From: Devosia sp. YIM 151766
Lineage (GTDB): Bacteria; Pseudomonadota; Alphaproteobacteria; Rhizobiales; Devosiaceae
NCBI RefSeq assembly: GCF_030285925.1
Contig: NZ_CP127251.1
Span: 1,116,001 to 1,180,000 of the forward strand
Reading direction: 5' to 3'
Length of the DNA stretch: 64,000 nucleotides
In this document: positions 17,301 to 25,309 of the stretch, in pieces
Numbering within the stretch: the first letter of the stretch is position 1
How the letters are laid out: every line of letters begins with the position of its first letter
The notes under the pieces: generated by a model
The model's input: only the letters and a program-made list of their open reading frames with translations
The model's database searches: none
Told to the model about the DNA's origin: nothing
Position numbers and translations under genes: made by a program

Positions 17301-17771
17301 TTAAAGCCTTTTCGCCACTTCCTCCATCTGCGCGGCGCACAGCCCCCAGCCTTCATGGAAGCCCATCTTCTCATGGGCTTCGCGGTCTTGCGCATTCCAG
17401 TGCCGGGCAATGGCCGTATAGCGGGTCTTGCCGTTTTCTGGCTCGAAGGTCAGCACGCAGGTAAAGAATGGCTTTTCCGACGGCATCCAGTCGCCGGTGA
17501 AGGCATCGGTAAACACCAGTTTACGGTTTGGCACGAGTTCCAGATATTGCCCGGGGCTGGGATATTCGGTGCCGTTCTCGTCGGCCATCACCACATTGGA
17601 CGCACCGCCCGGCCGCACATCCAGATCGGCGCGCGGCGTCGTCCAGGGTTTGGGCGCGAACCATTGCCGCAGCAGGGCGGGGTCGGTCCAGCAGCGATAA
17701 ACGGCTTCCGGTGCGGCGTCGATCAGCCGGGTCAGAACCAGGTCGCGATTGGCGTCAATTGGCATATTCAT
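17301..17771 (-). CDS. SRPBCC/AHSA1 (START-like) domain protein
   Basis: 156 residues of the AHSA1 group of the START/Bet v 1 fold. The family features are RLIDAAPEAVYRCWTDPALL, QWFAPKPWTT, DVRPGGASNVVM, TYSPSPG-type loop (TEYPSPGQYLEL), and the C-terminal HEKMGFHEGWGLCAAQMEEV helix. Such proteins hold hydrophobic ligands, and many are encoded beside ArsR repressors, but no ArsR gene is adjacent here. The start at 17771 has GGA eight bases upstream. Function is unknown beyond the fold. It lies convergent to the GGDEF-EAL gene. Confidence 0.85.
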   Translation of the reverse strand: MNMPIDANRDLVLTRLIDAAPEAVYRCWTDPALLRQWFAPKPWTTPRADLDVRPGGASNVVMADENGTEYPSPGQYLELVPNRKLVFTDAFTGDWMPSEKPFFTCVLTFEPENGKTRYTAIARHWNAQDREAHEKMGFHEGWGLCAAQMEEVAKRL

Positions 17772-17872
17772 GACATGTCCTTTGAGTGTGCATTGCTGTC
17801 ACCCAAGCGACGAAGCTCGCGGCCGGATCTCGACAGGGCCGACATCTTTCTTTCCGCACGCTGGCCGCGGCG

Positions 17873-18769
17873 TTAATCCCGCCGCGCCGCCAGCGCCTGG
17901 CGCAGATTGCCACCATGCGCATCCAGCAAAGCCGTCGCCGCCCTCAGGTCAGCCAAACCTAGGGCGATCAGCACGGCCGGCTTCACCGCGCCCCCGCTGA
18001 CATCGAGCGCCTCGGCGGCGGCCTCGTCGCTCACCTGCGCGACCGCCGCCACGATGCCGCGCGCCCGGCCGCGTAATTTCGTATTGTCCGCCACCAGGTT
18101 GACCATGAACCCGTCATGCACATGGCCCAGCCGGACCGCCATCAGCGTCGACAGCATATTGAGCGCAATTTTCTGCGCCGTACCCGCTCCCATCCGCGTC
18201 GAGCCGGCGATCACCTCCGGCGGCGTGGGCAGGCAAACCGGCACATCCACCAAGCCGAATAAAGCTGCATCGGCATTATTGGCGATGCCGATCGCCCGTG
18301 CGCCAGCGGCTTTGGCGGCCTTGACCGCCGCGATGGGGTAGGGGGTCTGGCCGCTGGCCGTCAGGGCGATGACGCAGTCATTGATGCCGGGCTCCAGCGC
18401 CAGGATCGCCGCATGGGCCGCGTCGCCATCGTCTTCCGGGCCGCCCTTCATGTCTGTGAGCGCTGCCGCGCCGCCGGCCAGCAGCACCACGATGCGCTCG
18501 CCCGCAATCCCGTAAGTGCCCGGCAATTCCAGCGCGTCGGCCAATGCCATCAGTCCCGAACTGCCCGCTGCCGCATAGATGAGGCGCCCGCCATCCCTTA
18601 GGCTTGCCGCCGCCAGTTCCGCCGCCTTGGCAATGGCCGGAATGGCCGCCGTCACCGCCCGGGCCGCCTCGGCCTGTCCCGCGGCCAGCAGCGTCAGAAT
18701 GTCGGCGTCGGCGCGAAGGTCGAGCCCCGCCGCCTGCTCGTGATGCTTTTCAGTCTGTTTTTCTGCCAT
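17873..18769 (-). CDS. murQ: N-acetylmuramic acid 6-phosphate etherase (MurQ)
   Basis: 298 residues from ATG 18769, which has GGGGGAG seven bases upstream; a longer open frame to 19645 runs antisense through the regulator gene and is not coding. SIS-domain lyase that splits the D-lactyl ether of MurNAc-6-P to give GlcNAc-6-P and D-lactate in cell-wall recycling. Hallmarks are GRLIYAAAGSSGLMALADAL, the HGGPEDD-like KGGPEDDGDAA, ALTASGQTPYP, and EVIAGSTRMGAGTAQKIALN. It is transcribed divergently from the GntR-nagB2-nagA operon that uses its product, and a shared operator pair lies between them. Confidence 0.9.
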   Translation of the reverse strand: MAEKQTEKHHEQAAGLDLRADADILTLLAAGQAEAARAVTAAIPAIAKAAELAAASLRDGGRLIYAAAGSSGLMALADALELPGTYGIAGERIVVLLAGGAAALTDMKGGPEDDGDAAHAAILALEPGINDCVIALTASGQTPYPIAAVKAAKAAGARAIGIANNADAALFGLVDVPVCLPTPPEVIAGSTRMGAGTAQKIALNMLSTLMAVRLGHVHDGFMVNLVADNTKLRGRARGIVAAVAQVSDEAAAEALDVSGGAVKPAVLIALGLADLRAATALLDAHGGNLRQALAARRD

Positions 18770-18788
18770 CTGCCGCTCCCCCTCTTTG

Positions 18789-18809
18789 ATAATGCCAAAA
18801 AAATACCAC
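18789..18809 (+). promoter_or_regulatory. Putative GntR operator, murQ-proximal copy
   Basis: ATAATGCCAAAAAAATACCA (18789-18808) matches, in inverse orientation, the site at 18913-18933 at 18 of 21 positions; consensus ATAATRCCAAWAAAATACCA. Each copy holds two half-sites of the form AATRCCA/AATACCA spaced 11 bp apart. It lies 20 bp upstream of the murQ ATG, where binding would block transcription or initiation. The binder is inferred to be the adjacent GntR protein. Confidence 0.62.
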
Positions 18810-18912
18810 TTGTCCATGATGGCGATGCCCGACATAAAAGCTCTCGCCAGAAAATACAATTCATACAGCGCCATGACGCTGTCGGGTGGCCCTGAGCGCA
18901 GGGGCTTGGTAA

Positions 18913-18933
18913 ATGGTATTTTATTGGTATTAT
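18913..18933 (-). promoter_or_regulatory. Putative GntR operator, regulator-proximal copy
   Basis: On the - strand this reads ATAATACCAATAAAATACCA, 18/21 identical to the murQ-proximal site on the + strand. It lies about 59 bp before the GntR start codon, consistent with autoregulation. The two sites face each other about 104 bp apart, roughly ten helical turns, which would allow looping. Confidence 0.62.
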
Positions 18934-18991
18934 GCGGCGGCGCTGCCCCGGATCGATCTCGTAAGCCGGGCCAAGGCCAGTGGAGGAATAT

Positions 18992-19774
18992 GTGACGGAC
19001 CAGTCCGGGAATGTCTTTGGTGATGGTCCCGTGGTGCTGCCGGTGGGCGGCCCGCTCTATCTTCAGCTCAAGCGCTGGATCGAAGATGCCATAAAACGCG
19101 GCACGATCAAGCCCGGCGATGCCCTGCCATCCGAACGCGATCTGGCGCTGCGCGCCGATGTCTCGCGCGTAACCGTGCGCAAGGCGGTGCAGCAGATGGT
19201 GCAGGAGGGCGTTCTGGTGCAGCGCCATGGTTCGGGTACGTTCGTGGCGCCCGAAACCCAGCGCGTCGAACAATCGCTGTCCCAGCTCACCTCCTTCACC
19301 GAGGACATGGCCAGGCGCGGCATGTCGGTGCGGGCCGAATGGCTCGATCGCGGCCTCTATACGGCCTCCCCGGAAGAAACCGTGGTTCTCGGCCTGACCT
19401 CGGGCGAGCGGGCCGCGCGCATCGCCCGCCTGCGCCTCACCGGCGACACGCCCCTGGCCATCGAGCGCGCCAGCCTGTCTTCGAATATCCTGCCCGATCC
19501 CGCCGGTATCGGCGATTCGCTCTACAAATATCTCGACAAGTTCGGGGTGCGTCCGGTCCGCGCCATCCAGCGCATCCGCGCCGCCAATATTGCCGAGGAC
19601 GACGCCCATCTCCTGCAGGTGCCCATGGGCTCGGCAGGCCTGCATATCGAGCGCATTTCCTATCTCGCGACAGGCCGCGTCATCGAATTCACCCGCTCCA
19701 TCTATCGGGGCGATACCTATGATTTTGTCGCCGAACTGCGTCTTGGCGATCCCAGTGTCGGAGTCAAGTCATGA
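18992..19774 (+). CDS. GntR/HutC-family regulator (NagR/DasR-like) of amino-sugar genes
   Basis: 260 residues from GTG 18992, chosen because GGAGG lies five bases upstream; an in-frame GTG at 18980 would add four residues. The winged-helix domain has the GntR signature (PLYLQLKRWIEDAIKRGTIK, LPSERDLALRADVSRVTVR, GTFV). A UTRA effector domain of the HutC group follows (SFTEDMARRGMSVRAEWLDR, ending ILAEL-like YDFVAELRLG). NagR-type members of this group respond to GlcN-6-P or GlcNAc-6-P, the intermediates handled by the next two genes. The stop overlaps the start of the SIS deaminase gene (ATGA). Confidence 0.9.
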   Translation: MTDQSGNVFGDGPVVLPVGGPLYLQLKRWIEDAIKRGTIKPGDALPSERDLALRADVSRVTVRKAVQQMVQEGVLVQRHGSGTFVAPETQRVEQSLSQLTSFTEDMARRGMSVRAEWLDRGLYTASPEETVVLGLTSGERAARIARLRLTGDTPLAIERASLSSNILPDPAGIGDSLYKYLDKFGVRPVRAIQRIRAANIAEDDAHLLQVPMGSAGLHIERISYLATGRVIEFTRSIYRGDTYDFVAELRLGDPSVGVKS

Positions 19775-20811
19775 GCCAGGCCATCACCGCTCAAACCCAT
19801 ATGCGTGAGGAAGTGGGCCAGATCCCGCAGATCGTGACCGGCTTCCTTGAGGCTTCCGCGCCGGTTCTCGACAAGGCCGCCGCCCATCTGCGCCAGGCCG
19901 ACCCGTCCTTTGTGGTCACGATTGCCCGCGGCTCATCCGACCACGCTTCGACCTATCTCAAATATGCCATCGAATTGACGCTGGGCTTGCCGGTCGCCTC
20001 GATCGGGCCGTCCATCGCCTCCATTTATGGCAAGGACCTCAAGCTGGCCAACGCCGCCGCCATCGCCATCTCGCAATCGGGCAAGAGCCCCGACATTGTC
20101 GGCCTGGCGCAATCCGCCCGCCGCAGCGGCGCTGCTGCCATCGCCATCACCAATACCGTGAATTCGCCTCTGGCCGCGGCCAGCGATTTCACCATCGATC
20201 TGCATGCCGGGGTGGAAAAGAGCGTCGCCGCGACGAAAACCTTTGTCACCTCCGTGGTCGCCGGCCTGGCGCTGCTCGGGCGCTGGAGCGGCGATGCCGA
20301 TCTGATCCGCGCCGTGGACGCCTTGCCCGAAAGCCTGGCTGCGGCCATCGCCTGCGACTGGTCGGACATGATCGTCGCGCTGGATGGCCATTCGGCCCTT
20401 TACGTCCTTGGCCGTGGCCCAGGCCTCGCCATCGCCAATGAGGCGGCGCTGAAATTCAAGGAAACCTGCCTCATCCAGGGCGCGGCCTATAGCGCCGCCG
20501 AGGTGATGCATGGCCCGGTCTCCATCGTCGCGCCGGGCTATCCCGTTCTGGCGCTCGCCGGGCGCGACGCCGCCGAGGCTTCGGTCGCCGACATGGCGCA
20601 TAAGCTGGCCGGGCAGGGCGCCCGCGTCTTCCTCACCAGCGATCGTGCCGGTGCGGCCACGCGCCTGCCCTTCGCCGCCACCGGTCATCCGCTCACCGAC
20701 CCATTGGCGCTGATCGTCTCCTTCTACGGCTTCGTGGAAGCGCTGGCCCGCCATCGCGGCCTCAATCCGGATACCCCGCCCCTGCTGCGCAAAGTGACGG
20801 AGACCGTATGA
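19771..20811 (+). CDS. SIS-domain glucosamine-6-phosphate deaminase (NagB-II type)
   Basis: 346 residues made of two SIS domains like the isomerase half of GlmS but without the glutaminase domain. Visible are IARGSSDHASTYLKYAIE, AIAISQSGKSPDIVGLAQSA, the EKSVAATKTFVTS segment, and VLGRGPGLAIANEAALKFKE with the GAAYSAAEVMHGP motif. Stand-alone GlmS-like proteins in nag operons act as GlcN-6-P deaminases, forming fructose-6-P and ammonia. It overlaps the GntR gene and nagA by four bases at each end, so translation is coupled. GlmS-type isomerase activity is less likely without the N-terminal domain. Confidence 0.87.
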   Translation: MSQAITAQTHMREEVGQIPQIVTGFLEASAPVLDKAAAHLRQADPSFVVTIARGSSDHASTYLKYAIELTLGLPVASIGPSIASIYGKDLKLANAAAIAISQSGKSPDIVGLAQSARRSGAAAIAITNTVNSPLAAASDFTIDLHAGVEKSVAATKTFVTSVVAGLALLGRWSGDADLIRAVDALPESLAAAIACDWSDMIVALDGHSALYVLGRGPGLAIANEAALKFKETCLIQGAAYSAAEVMHGPVSIVAPGYPVLALAGRDAAEASVADMAHKLAGQGARVFLTSDRAGAATRLPFAATGHPLTDPLALIVSFYGFVEALARHRGLNPDTPPLLRKVTETV

Positions 20812-21977
20812 GCGACCTTCTCGCCATCGCCGGCCCGCATATCTTCGATGGACAGGATTGGCATGACGGAGCCGCGCTGCTCATCGAATTCGGCTTCGTC
20901 TCCGGCATCACGGAACGGGATGCCATTCCGACCCACGCCACGCGCGTCGATCTGCCCGGCGGCATGCTCGTTCCCGGTTTCATCGACCTTCAGGTCAATG
21001 GCGGCGGCGGCGTCCTGTTCAACAATGCCCCGACCCTTTCTTCCATCCGCACCATCTGCCGCGCCCATGCCCAATTCGGCACCACCGCCCTGTTGCCCAC
21101 GCTGATCACCGATACGGTCGAGATCAACATCGCCGCCATTGCCGCCGGCATTGCCGCCCATGAGCACCGCGTTCCCGGCTTTCTGGGCCTGCATCTGGAA
21201 GGACCGCATCTGTCGCAGGCGCGCAAGGGCACCCATGATCCGGCCTTGATTCGCCCCATGGACGATGCCGACCTCGCCCGCCTTGTCGAAGCCGCCCGGG
21301 CATTGCCCAACCTGCTCTGCACCATTGCGGCCGAATCCGTCACGCCGCAGCAGATCGCTGCGCTTGCCGCCGCCGGCGCCCTGGTCAGTCTCGGTCATTC
21401 CGATGCCGGTTATGACGCCGCCAAGGCCGCCTTCGCCGCCGGGGCCCGAATGGCGACACATCTGTTCAACGCCATGAGCCAGCTCGGCAATCGCGAACCC
21501 GGCATTGTCGGCGCCGTGCTCGACAGCCCGCAGGTTTTCGCCGGCCTCATCGCCGATGGCATCCACGTCCATCCCGCCGCCATCGCCGCCGCCCTGCGCG
21601 CCAAACAGGGGCCGGGCCGCATCTTCCTGGTCACCGATGCCATGTCCCAGACCGGCACCGACATTGCATCCTTCACGCTCAATGGCCGCGCCATCACCCG
21701 CGCCCAGGGCGCGCTGCGCCTCGCCGACGGCACCCTGGCCGGCGCCGATCTCGACATGATCGATGCGGTCAATTTCATGATCGACACCATCGGCCTCACC
21801 CCCGAGGAAGCCTTCCGCATGGCAGCGCTCTATCCGGCCCAGGCCTTGGGCCTCGCCCCAACCCACGGCCACCTCCACCGCGCCGCCATCGCCAATTTCG
21901 TGCACCTGTCGGAAACTCGGCAAGTCCAATCCACCTGGGTGAATGGCGAAAAGGTCTGGGCCAGAGACGAGCCCTGA
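20808..21977 (+). CDS. nagA: N-acetylglucosamine-6-phosphate deacetylase
   Basis: 389-residue amidohydrolase that removes acetate from GlcNAc-6-P, the MurQ product, giving GlcN-6-P for the upstream deaminase. It shows PGFIDLQVNGGGGVLFNN near residue 57, the metal-binding Glu in LHLEGPHLSQARKGTHDP, VSLGHSDAGYDAAKAAFAAG with THLFNAM, GIHVHPAAI, and the catalytic Asp in LVTDAM. Last gene of the three-gene operon; repeats follow it, and no terminator is obvious. Confidence 0.93.
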   Translation: MSDLLAIAGPHIFDGQDWHDGAALLIEFGFVSGITERDAIPTHATRVDLPGGMLVPGFIDLQVNGGGGVLFNNAPTLSSIRTICRAHAQFGTTALLPTLITDTVEINIAAIAAGIAAHEHRVPGFLGLHLEGPHLSQARKGTHDPALIRPMDDADLARLVEAARALPNLLCTIAAESVTPQQIAALAAAGALVSLGHSDAGYDAAKAAFAAGARMATHLFNAMSQLGNREPGIVGAVLDSPQVFAGLIADGIHVHPAAIAAALRAKQGPGRIFLVTDAMSQTGTDIASFTLNGRAITRAQGALRLADGTLAGADLDMIDAVNFMIDTIGLTPEEAFRMAALYPAQALGLAPTHGHLHRAAIANFVHLSETRQVQSTWVNGEKVWARDEP

Positions 21978-22527
21978 TGGGCTCCGCCTCCCACGGACCC
22001 CATCCAATCTCCGCAGCCTCACCCAATCTCCCATAGACCTCACCCTGAGCCTGTCGAAGGGCGAGGTCGGCACACACCGAATCTGCGTCCCATGGTTCGC
22101 CAAGCCCGCCACGAGGTCCCGGCAGCAGGGCAGGGGTCGATAAAACCGCCCCCACCACGCCCCCTTCACATTTCCACCATGCCGCCGCCACGCTTGCGGC
22201 AGGCCCGCCGTCCCGGCATTTCCGCCCTCACTCGCCCGGATGCCGTCAATTTTAACGATTTCTTTAATTCGCTTAACAGGTCGTTTCCATCTGTGTGCTG
22301 AATCTGCAACAAGTCATGGGCAACCAGATTGTGTCAGCCCCAAAACCGGCTTGCCGCGATTGCTTCCGGTTTTTCCATGCGTAGAGTGGGCCTTGCGAAT
22401 CCATGCATGGGATCGTTTGTCGGTCGCAACGCGACGGCAACACACAGCACCACGAATTGTGTGGTCGCGTTTCGACAAACCGCTGGGTAACCGGCACCAA
22501 AAAATGACTGACTTTGGAGGTCAACCA
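21978..22527. other. nagA-porin intergenic region: repeat pair and long porin leader
   Basis: 550 bp. The first part carries family A repeats (annotated separately). From about 22240 the composition becomes AT-richer (TTTTAACGATTTCTTTAATT), which probably marks the porin promoter. The following stretch of about 250 bases is rich in short dyads: CCATGCATGG at 22401-22410, GTCGC-AAC-GCGAC at 22423-22435, and ACCAC..GTGGT near 22450-22467. It could be a structured 5' leader. No gene was seen. Confidence 0.5.
22036..22119. repeat. Family A palindromic repeats (two hairpin units)
   Basis: GACCTCACCCTGAGCCTGTC... to GAGGTC (22036-22067) and CCATGGTTCGCCAAGCCCGC... to GAGGTC (22089-22118). These are degenerate copies of the two alternating family A units, each able to form a hairpin from GACCTC/GAGGTC or CCATGG-type arms. 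Confidence 0.75.
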
Positions 22528-23973
22528 ATGAAACTCAAGAGCCTTATCCTCGGTTCTGTTGCCGCTGCCGGTCTCTCGACCGCCGGCTTCGCCGCCGATC
22601 TGGGCGTGCTCACCTCGCTGGACGTCTGCGACTCGCTGGGCATTTCCGGCCTGACCATCTCGTCCGCCGACAACTGCCTGGCCATCTCCGGCAAGGTTGA
22701 ATACGAATTCAACTGGGGCGACTACAACGGCAACTTCAACGGTGGCGTCGACACCTGGGCTGGTAACCGTCAGATCATTGACAACGGCGACTTCGTCTTT
22801 GCCGGCACGACCTACAACAACGATTGGGGCTCCAAGGTTGAGACCTGGCTGAAGTTCGTTGGCACCGCGTCCAGCGATTTCGGTCCGGCATCGGCGACCA
22901 TCAAGCTGAAGTCCGTGCAGCAGTGGAACGTGACCAACGAAGGTTACGGTCTTCTGCCCCCCACTCCTCCGGGCACTCCTGGCTATGTCGGGCGCGTTGC
23001 CGGCGGTGATATGACTGCCGGTGACGGTGGTTTCGTCATCGACGAAGCTTTTGTCCAGGTTGGCGACACCACCACCATCATGGCTGGTAAGAAGGGCTCC
23101 GTTGCCAACTTCAACGATGACGAGCCGTTCAACTGGCTCGGCCTGTTCAACTCCGACGCCGTCGACAAGGGCGTGATGTTCGCCAAGAACCACCCCAAGA
23201 CCGGTGGTCACGTGATCCAGGTCGTGTCGAGCCTCGGCAATGGCGTCACCGTCAAGGCCGGCCTTGAAAACCTCGATAGCGCCGCTGCTGGTGATTTCGG
23301 CAACCCCGTCTTCTATGATGAGGTTGCTGGCGCTCAGGCTGCCGGTACCCTCGTCGGTGTGGTCGAATATGCCGGTGACGGCATCACCGCCCACGTCACC
23401 GCCCTGGCCGGTGGTGTCCTTGACGGTATCGTCGAAGATTGGGCTGTCCATGCTGGCGTGACCGGCACTTTCGACGCCTTCAAGGTTCGCGTTGCCGGTG
23501 CTTACAGCAACAACAATCCCAACAACGACACCTATTGGAACGTCCTGGGCTCGGTCGAAGGCAACTTCGACATGTTCACCATCGCCCTGTCGGGTGAAGC
23601 CAATGGCGGTACCAATGCCGGTGTTGCCATCGCCAATCAGGCCGGCTTCGGCGCTTCGATCGGTGCTGCCGTCATCGAAGGCGTGAAGATCAACCTGGGT
23701 GGTCGCTGGTTCGACGAAGACACCGCGACGAACAATAACGAAACTTACCAGATCGCGGCTCAGCTCGTGGCTGCCGTCACCGAAACCATCGAACTTTCCG
23801 GTGAAATCGGCGTCTATGGCAGCAACAAGGTTACTCCGACCGCTACCGACTTCTACGGCAAGGCCGAACTGGCCTGGAAGCCGGGTGGTCAGTTCGAATC
23901 GTCGCTCGGTGCTGAAGTTCACCAGAACGGCGCTTACAAGGTCACCTTCAAGGCCTCGAAGGAATTCAAGTAA
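22528..23973 (+). CDS. Major outer-membrane porin (alphaproteobacterial porin family)
   Basis: 481 residues from ATG 22528 with GGAGG eight bases upstream; upstream in-frame codons to 22240 are leader, not coding. The signal peptide MKLKSLILGSVAAAGLSTAG is cleaved after GFA, leaving ADLGVLTSLDVCDSLGISGL. The mature protein alternates short strands with loops rich in Gly, Asn and Asp, as in Omp2/RopA-type porins (AISGKVEYEFNWGDY, VKAGLENLDS, VEGNFDMFTIALSGEANGG). Codon use is more biased to GGT, GCT and AAC than in neighbours, as expected for a highly expressed gene. The last residues are KASKEFK, so the usual terminal Phe is penultimate. A strong terminator follows. Confidence 0.9.
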   Translation: MKLKSLILGSVAAAGLSTAGFAADLGVLTSLDVCDSLGISGLTISSADNCLAISGKVEYEFNWGDYNGNFNGGVDTWAGNRQIIDNGDFVFAGTTYNNDWGSKVETWLKFVGTASSDFGPASATIKLKSVQQWNVTNEGYGLLPPTPPGTPGYVGRVAGGDMTAGDGGFVIDEAFVQVGDTTTIMAGKKGSVANFNDDEPFNWLGLFNSDAVDKGVMFAKNHPKTGGHVIQVVSSLGNGVTVKAGLENLDSAAAGDFGNPVFYDEVAGAQAAGTLVGVVEYAGDGITAHVTALAGGVLDGIVEDWAVHAGVTGTFDAFKVRVAGAYSNNNPNNDTYWNVLGSVEGNFDMFTIALSGEANGGTNAGVAIANQAGFGASIGAAVIEGVKINLGGRWFDEDTATNNNETYQIAAQLVAAVTETIELSGEIGVYGSNKVTPTATDFYGKAELAWKPGGQFESSLGAEVHQNGAYKVTFKASKEFK

Positions 23974-23997
23974 TCCTTGGATTACTGCTGAATTCGG

Positions 23998-24028
23998 AAA
24001 GGCCCGGCTCTGCCGGGCCTTTCTTTTT
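23998..24028 (+). terminator. Rho-independent terminator of the porin gene
   Basis: AAAGGCCCGGC (23998-24008), loop TCT, GCCGGGCCTTT (24012-24022), then CTTTTT. The stem is a perfect 11 bp and starts 24 bases after the porin stop codon. Confidence 0.95.
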
Positions 24029-24056
24029 GTGGGCTCCGCTTGCACAGCCTCCCATA

Positions 24057-24090
24057 GACCTCATCCTGAGCTTGTCGAAGGACGAGGTCG
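24057..24090. repeat. Family A palindromic repeat
   Basis: Single copy GACCTCATCCTGAGCTTGTC followed by GAAGGACGAGGTCG. The arms GACCTCATCCT and AGGACGAGGTC pair with one G-T wobble around GAGCTTGTCGA. It follows the porin terminator directly. Confidence 0.85.
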
Positions 24091-24238
24091 CGGCCACCAC
24101 GAGCCATCACCATGATGGCTTGTGCCGGAACGCCTTCACTTCGCCGGCATATCCCCCAGACCGCCGCGCCATTCCCCTTTCTGCCATTGCGCAAATCATC
24201 TACCGTTTGAAAAGTTGCGGTTTTTCAATGGATTCGGG

Positions 24239-25279
24239 ATGATCAGGGACCTCGTCAAATGGGTGGCGCCGGGTGTGGTAACAATGCTGGGCGGCACCAT
24301 GGCGGCCTTGGCCATGCCGATGCCCGTACCGGTCACGCCTATTTCCATCCATCTCAACATCTTGGTTGAGCCTGGCGCCATAAGCCATTCCAGCAGCACA
24401 GCAAATGCGCGCCAGCATGAACAATTGGTGGCGCAATCCGGCTCCATCGTCGAATTGCCGCCGCCGCGCCGCGATGACAATTCGACCAGCACCAGTCCGC
24501 AGGCCGACGATATGCGGCCCGAAACCAGCCAGGCGGACGTCCCGGCCGAAGCGCCCATGCCGGCCTTCGATTCCGCCTATCGCTTCGCGGCCACACGCGC
24601 CGCCGATGGCGTCATCGTCCTCGATGGTCAGGTCCCCGCCAGCGCCACCGCCACTTATCTCGCGAGTCTCGCCGGCGCCGAGGCCGAAGCCCTGATCGTC
24701 GCGCCCGGCGCGCCGGCGGACTTTGCCAGCAATGCGCAGGCCGGCATGCGCGCCTTGCTGCAATTGCATGAAGGGCGCCTGGCTTTCGCATCCGGCACGT
24801 GGCGCCTGACGGGCACGGCCGCCAGCGCCGCCGAAAAAGCCGCCATCGAAGCCGGTTTCGCCGCCTTGCCGGGCTGGTTCACTGCGCTGACGGTGGCGTC
24901 CGAGCCGCTGCTGTGCCAGGAGCGCCTTGCCGAGCTTTCCGCTCATAACGCCATCCTGTTCCAGTCGGGAAATGCGATTATCGCCCCTAGCGCCAATGCC
25001 GAGCTCGACCGTTTCGCCGCGGCCCTGGCGCTCTGCCCCGAAACCCTGGTCTATGTCGAAGGCCATACTGACAGCGACGGCGACGACCGGCTCAATCTGG
25101 CGCTTTCGGTGGCGCGGGCCGAGGCTGTCGTCAAGGCGCTGATCGAGCGCGGCGTCAGCTTCACCCGCCTTTATGCCGTCGGCTATGGCGAATCCCAGCC
25201 GATCGCCGACAATGCCAGCGCCGAAGGCAAGCGGCAGAATCGGCGCATCGTGGTCAATGTGCGCAATGCCGACGACTGA
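24239..25279 (+). CDS. OmpA-family protein with N-terminal membrane segment
   Basis: 346 residues from ATG 24239; upstream in-frame codons to 24122 overlap non-coding leader. One hydrophobic segment (VAPGVVTMLGGTMAALAMP) is followed by a Pro/Ser-rich low-complexity stretch to about residue 110. A BON-like middle region follows (DGVIVLDGQVPASATATYLA and ALLQLHEGRLAFASGTWRLT). The C-terminal OmpA domain (about 235-346) binds peptidoglycan: AILFQSGNAIIAPSANAELD, VEGHTDSDGDDRLNLALS, RLYAVGYGESQPIADNASAE and RQNRRIVVNV. It is probably an inner-membrane-anchored or secreted periplasmic envelope protein. The precise role is unknown. Confidence 0.85.
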   Translation: MIRDLVKWVAPGVVTMLGGTMAALAMPMPVPVTPISIHLNILVEPGAISHSSSTANARQHEQLVAQSGSIVELPPPRRDDNSTSTSPQADDMRPETSQADVPAEAPMPAFDSAYRFAATRAADGVIVLDGQVPASATATYLASLAGAEAEALIVAPGAPADFASNAQAGMRALLQLHEGRLAFASGTWRLTGTAASAAEKAAIEAGFAALPGWFTALTVASEPLLCQERLAELSAHNAILFQSGNAIIAPSANAELDRFAAALALCPETLVYVEGHTDSDGDDRLNLALSVARAEAVVKALIERGVSFTRLYAVGYGESQPIADNASAEGKRQNRRIVVNVRNADD

Positions 25280-25309
25280 TTTGGCCGCCCAAGGCGATCC
25301 ATGAAGGCC

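Noticed and set aside
14810..17410. 866-codon open frame antisense to the GGDEF-EAL gene
   Set aside because: The + strand gene has full domain motifs; the antisense frame has low-complexity Gly/Asp/Gln-rich sequence typical of a GC-rich shadow and no ribosome binding site.
17873..19645. Long N-terminal extension of MurQ to 590 residues
   Set aside because: The extension runs antisense through the GntR gene and the operator region; ATG 18769 has a strong Shine-Dalgarno and gives the normal family length.
22273..24045. 590-codon open frame antisense to the porin
   Set aside because: Covers the porin and its terminator; repetitive Asp/Gly/Val composition from the complement of biased codons.
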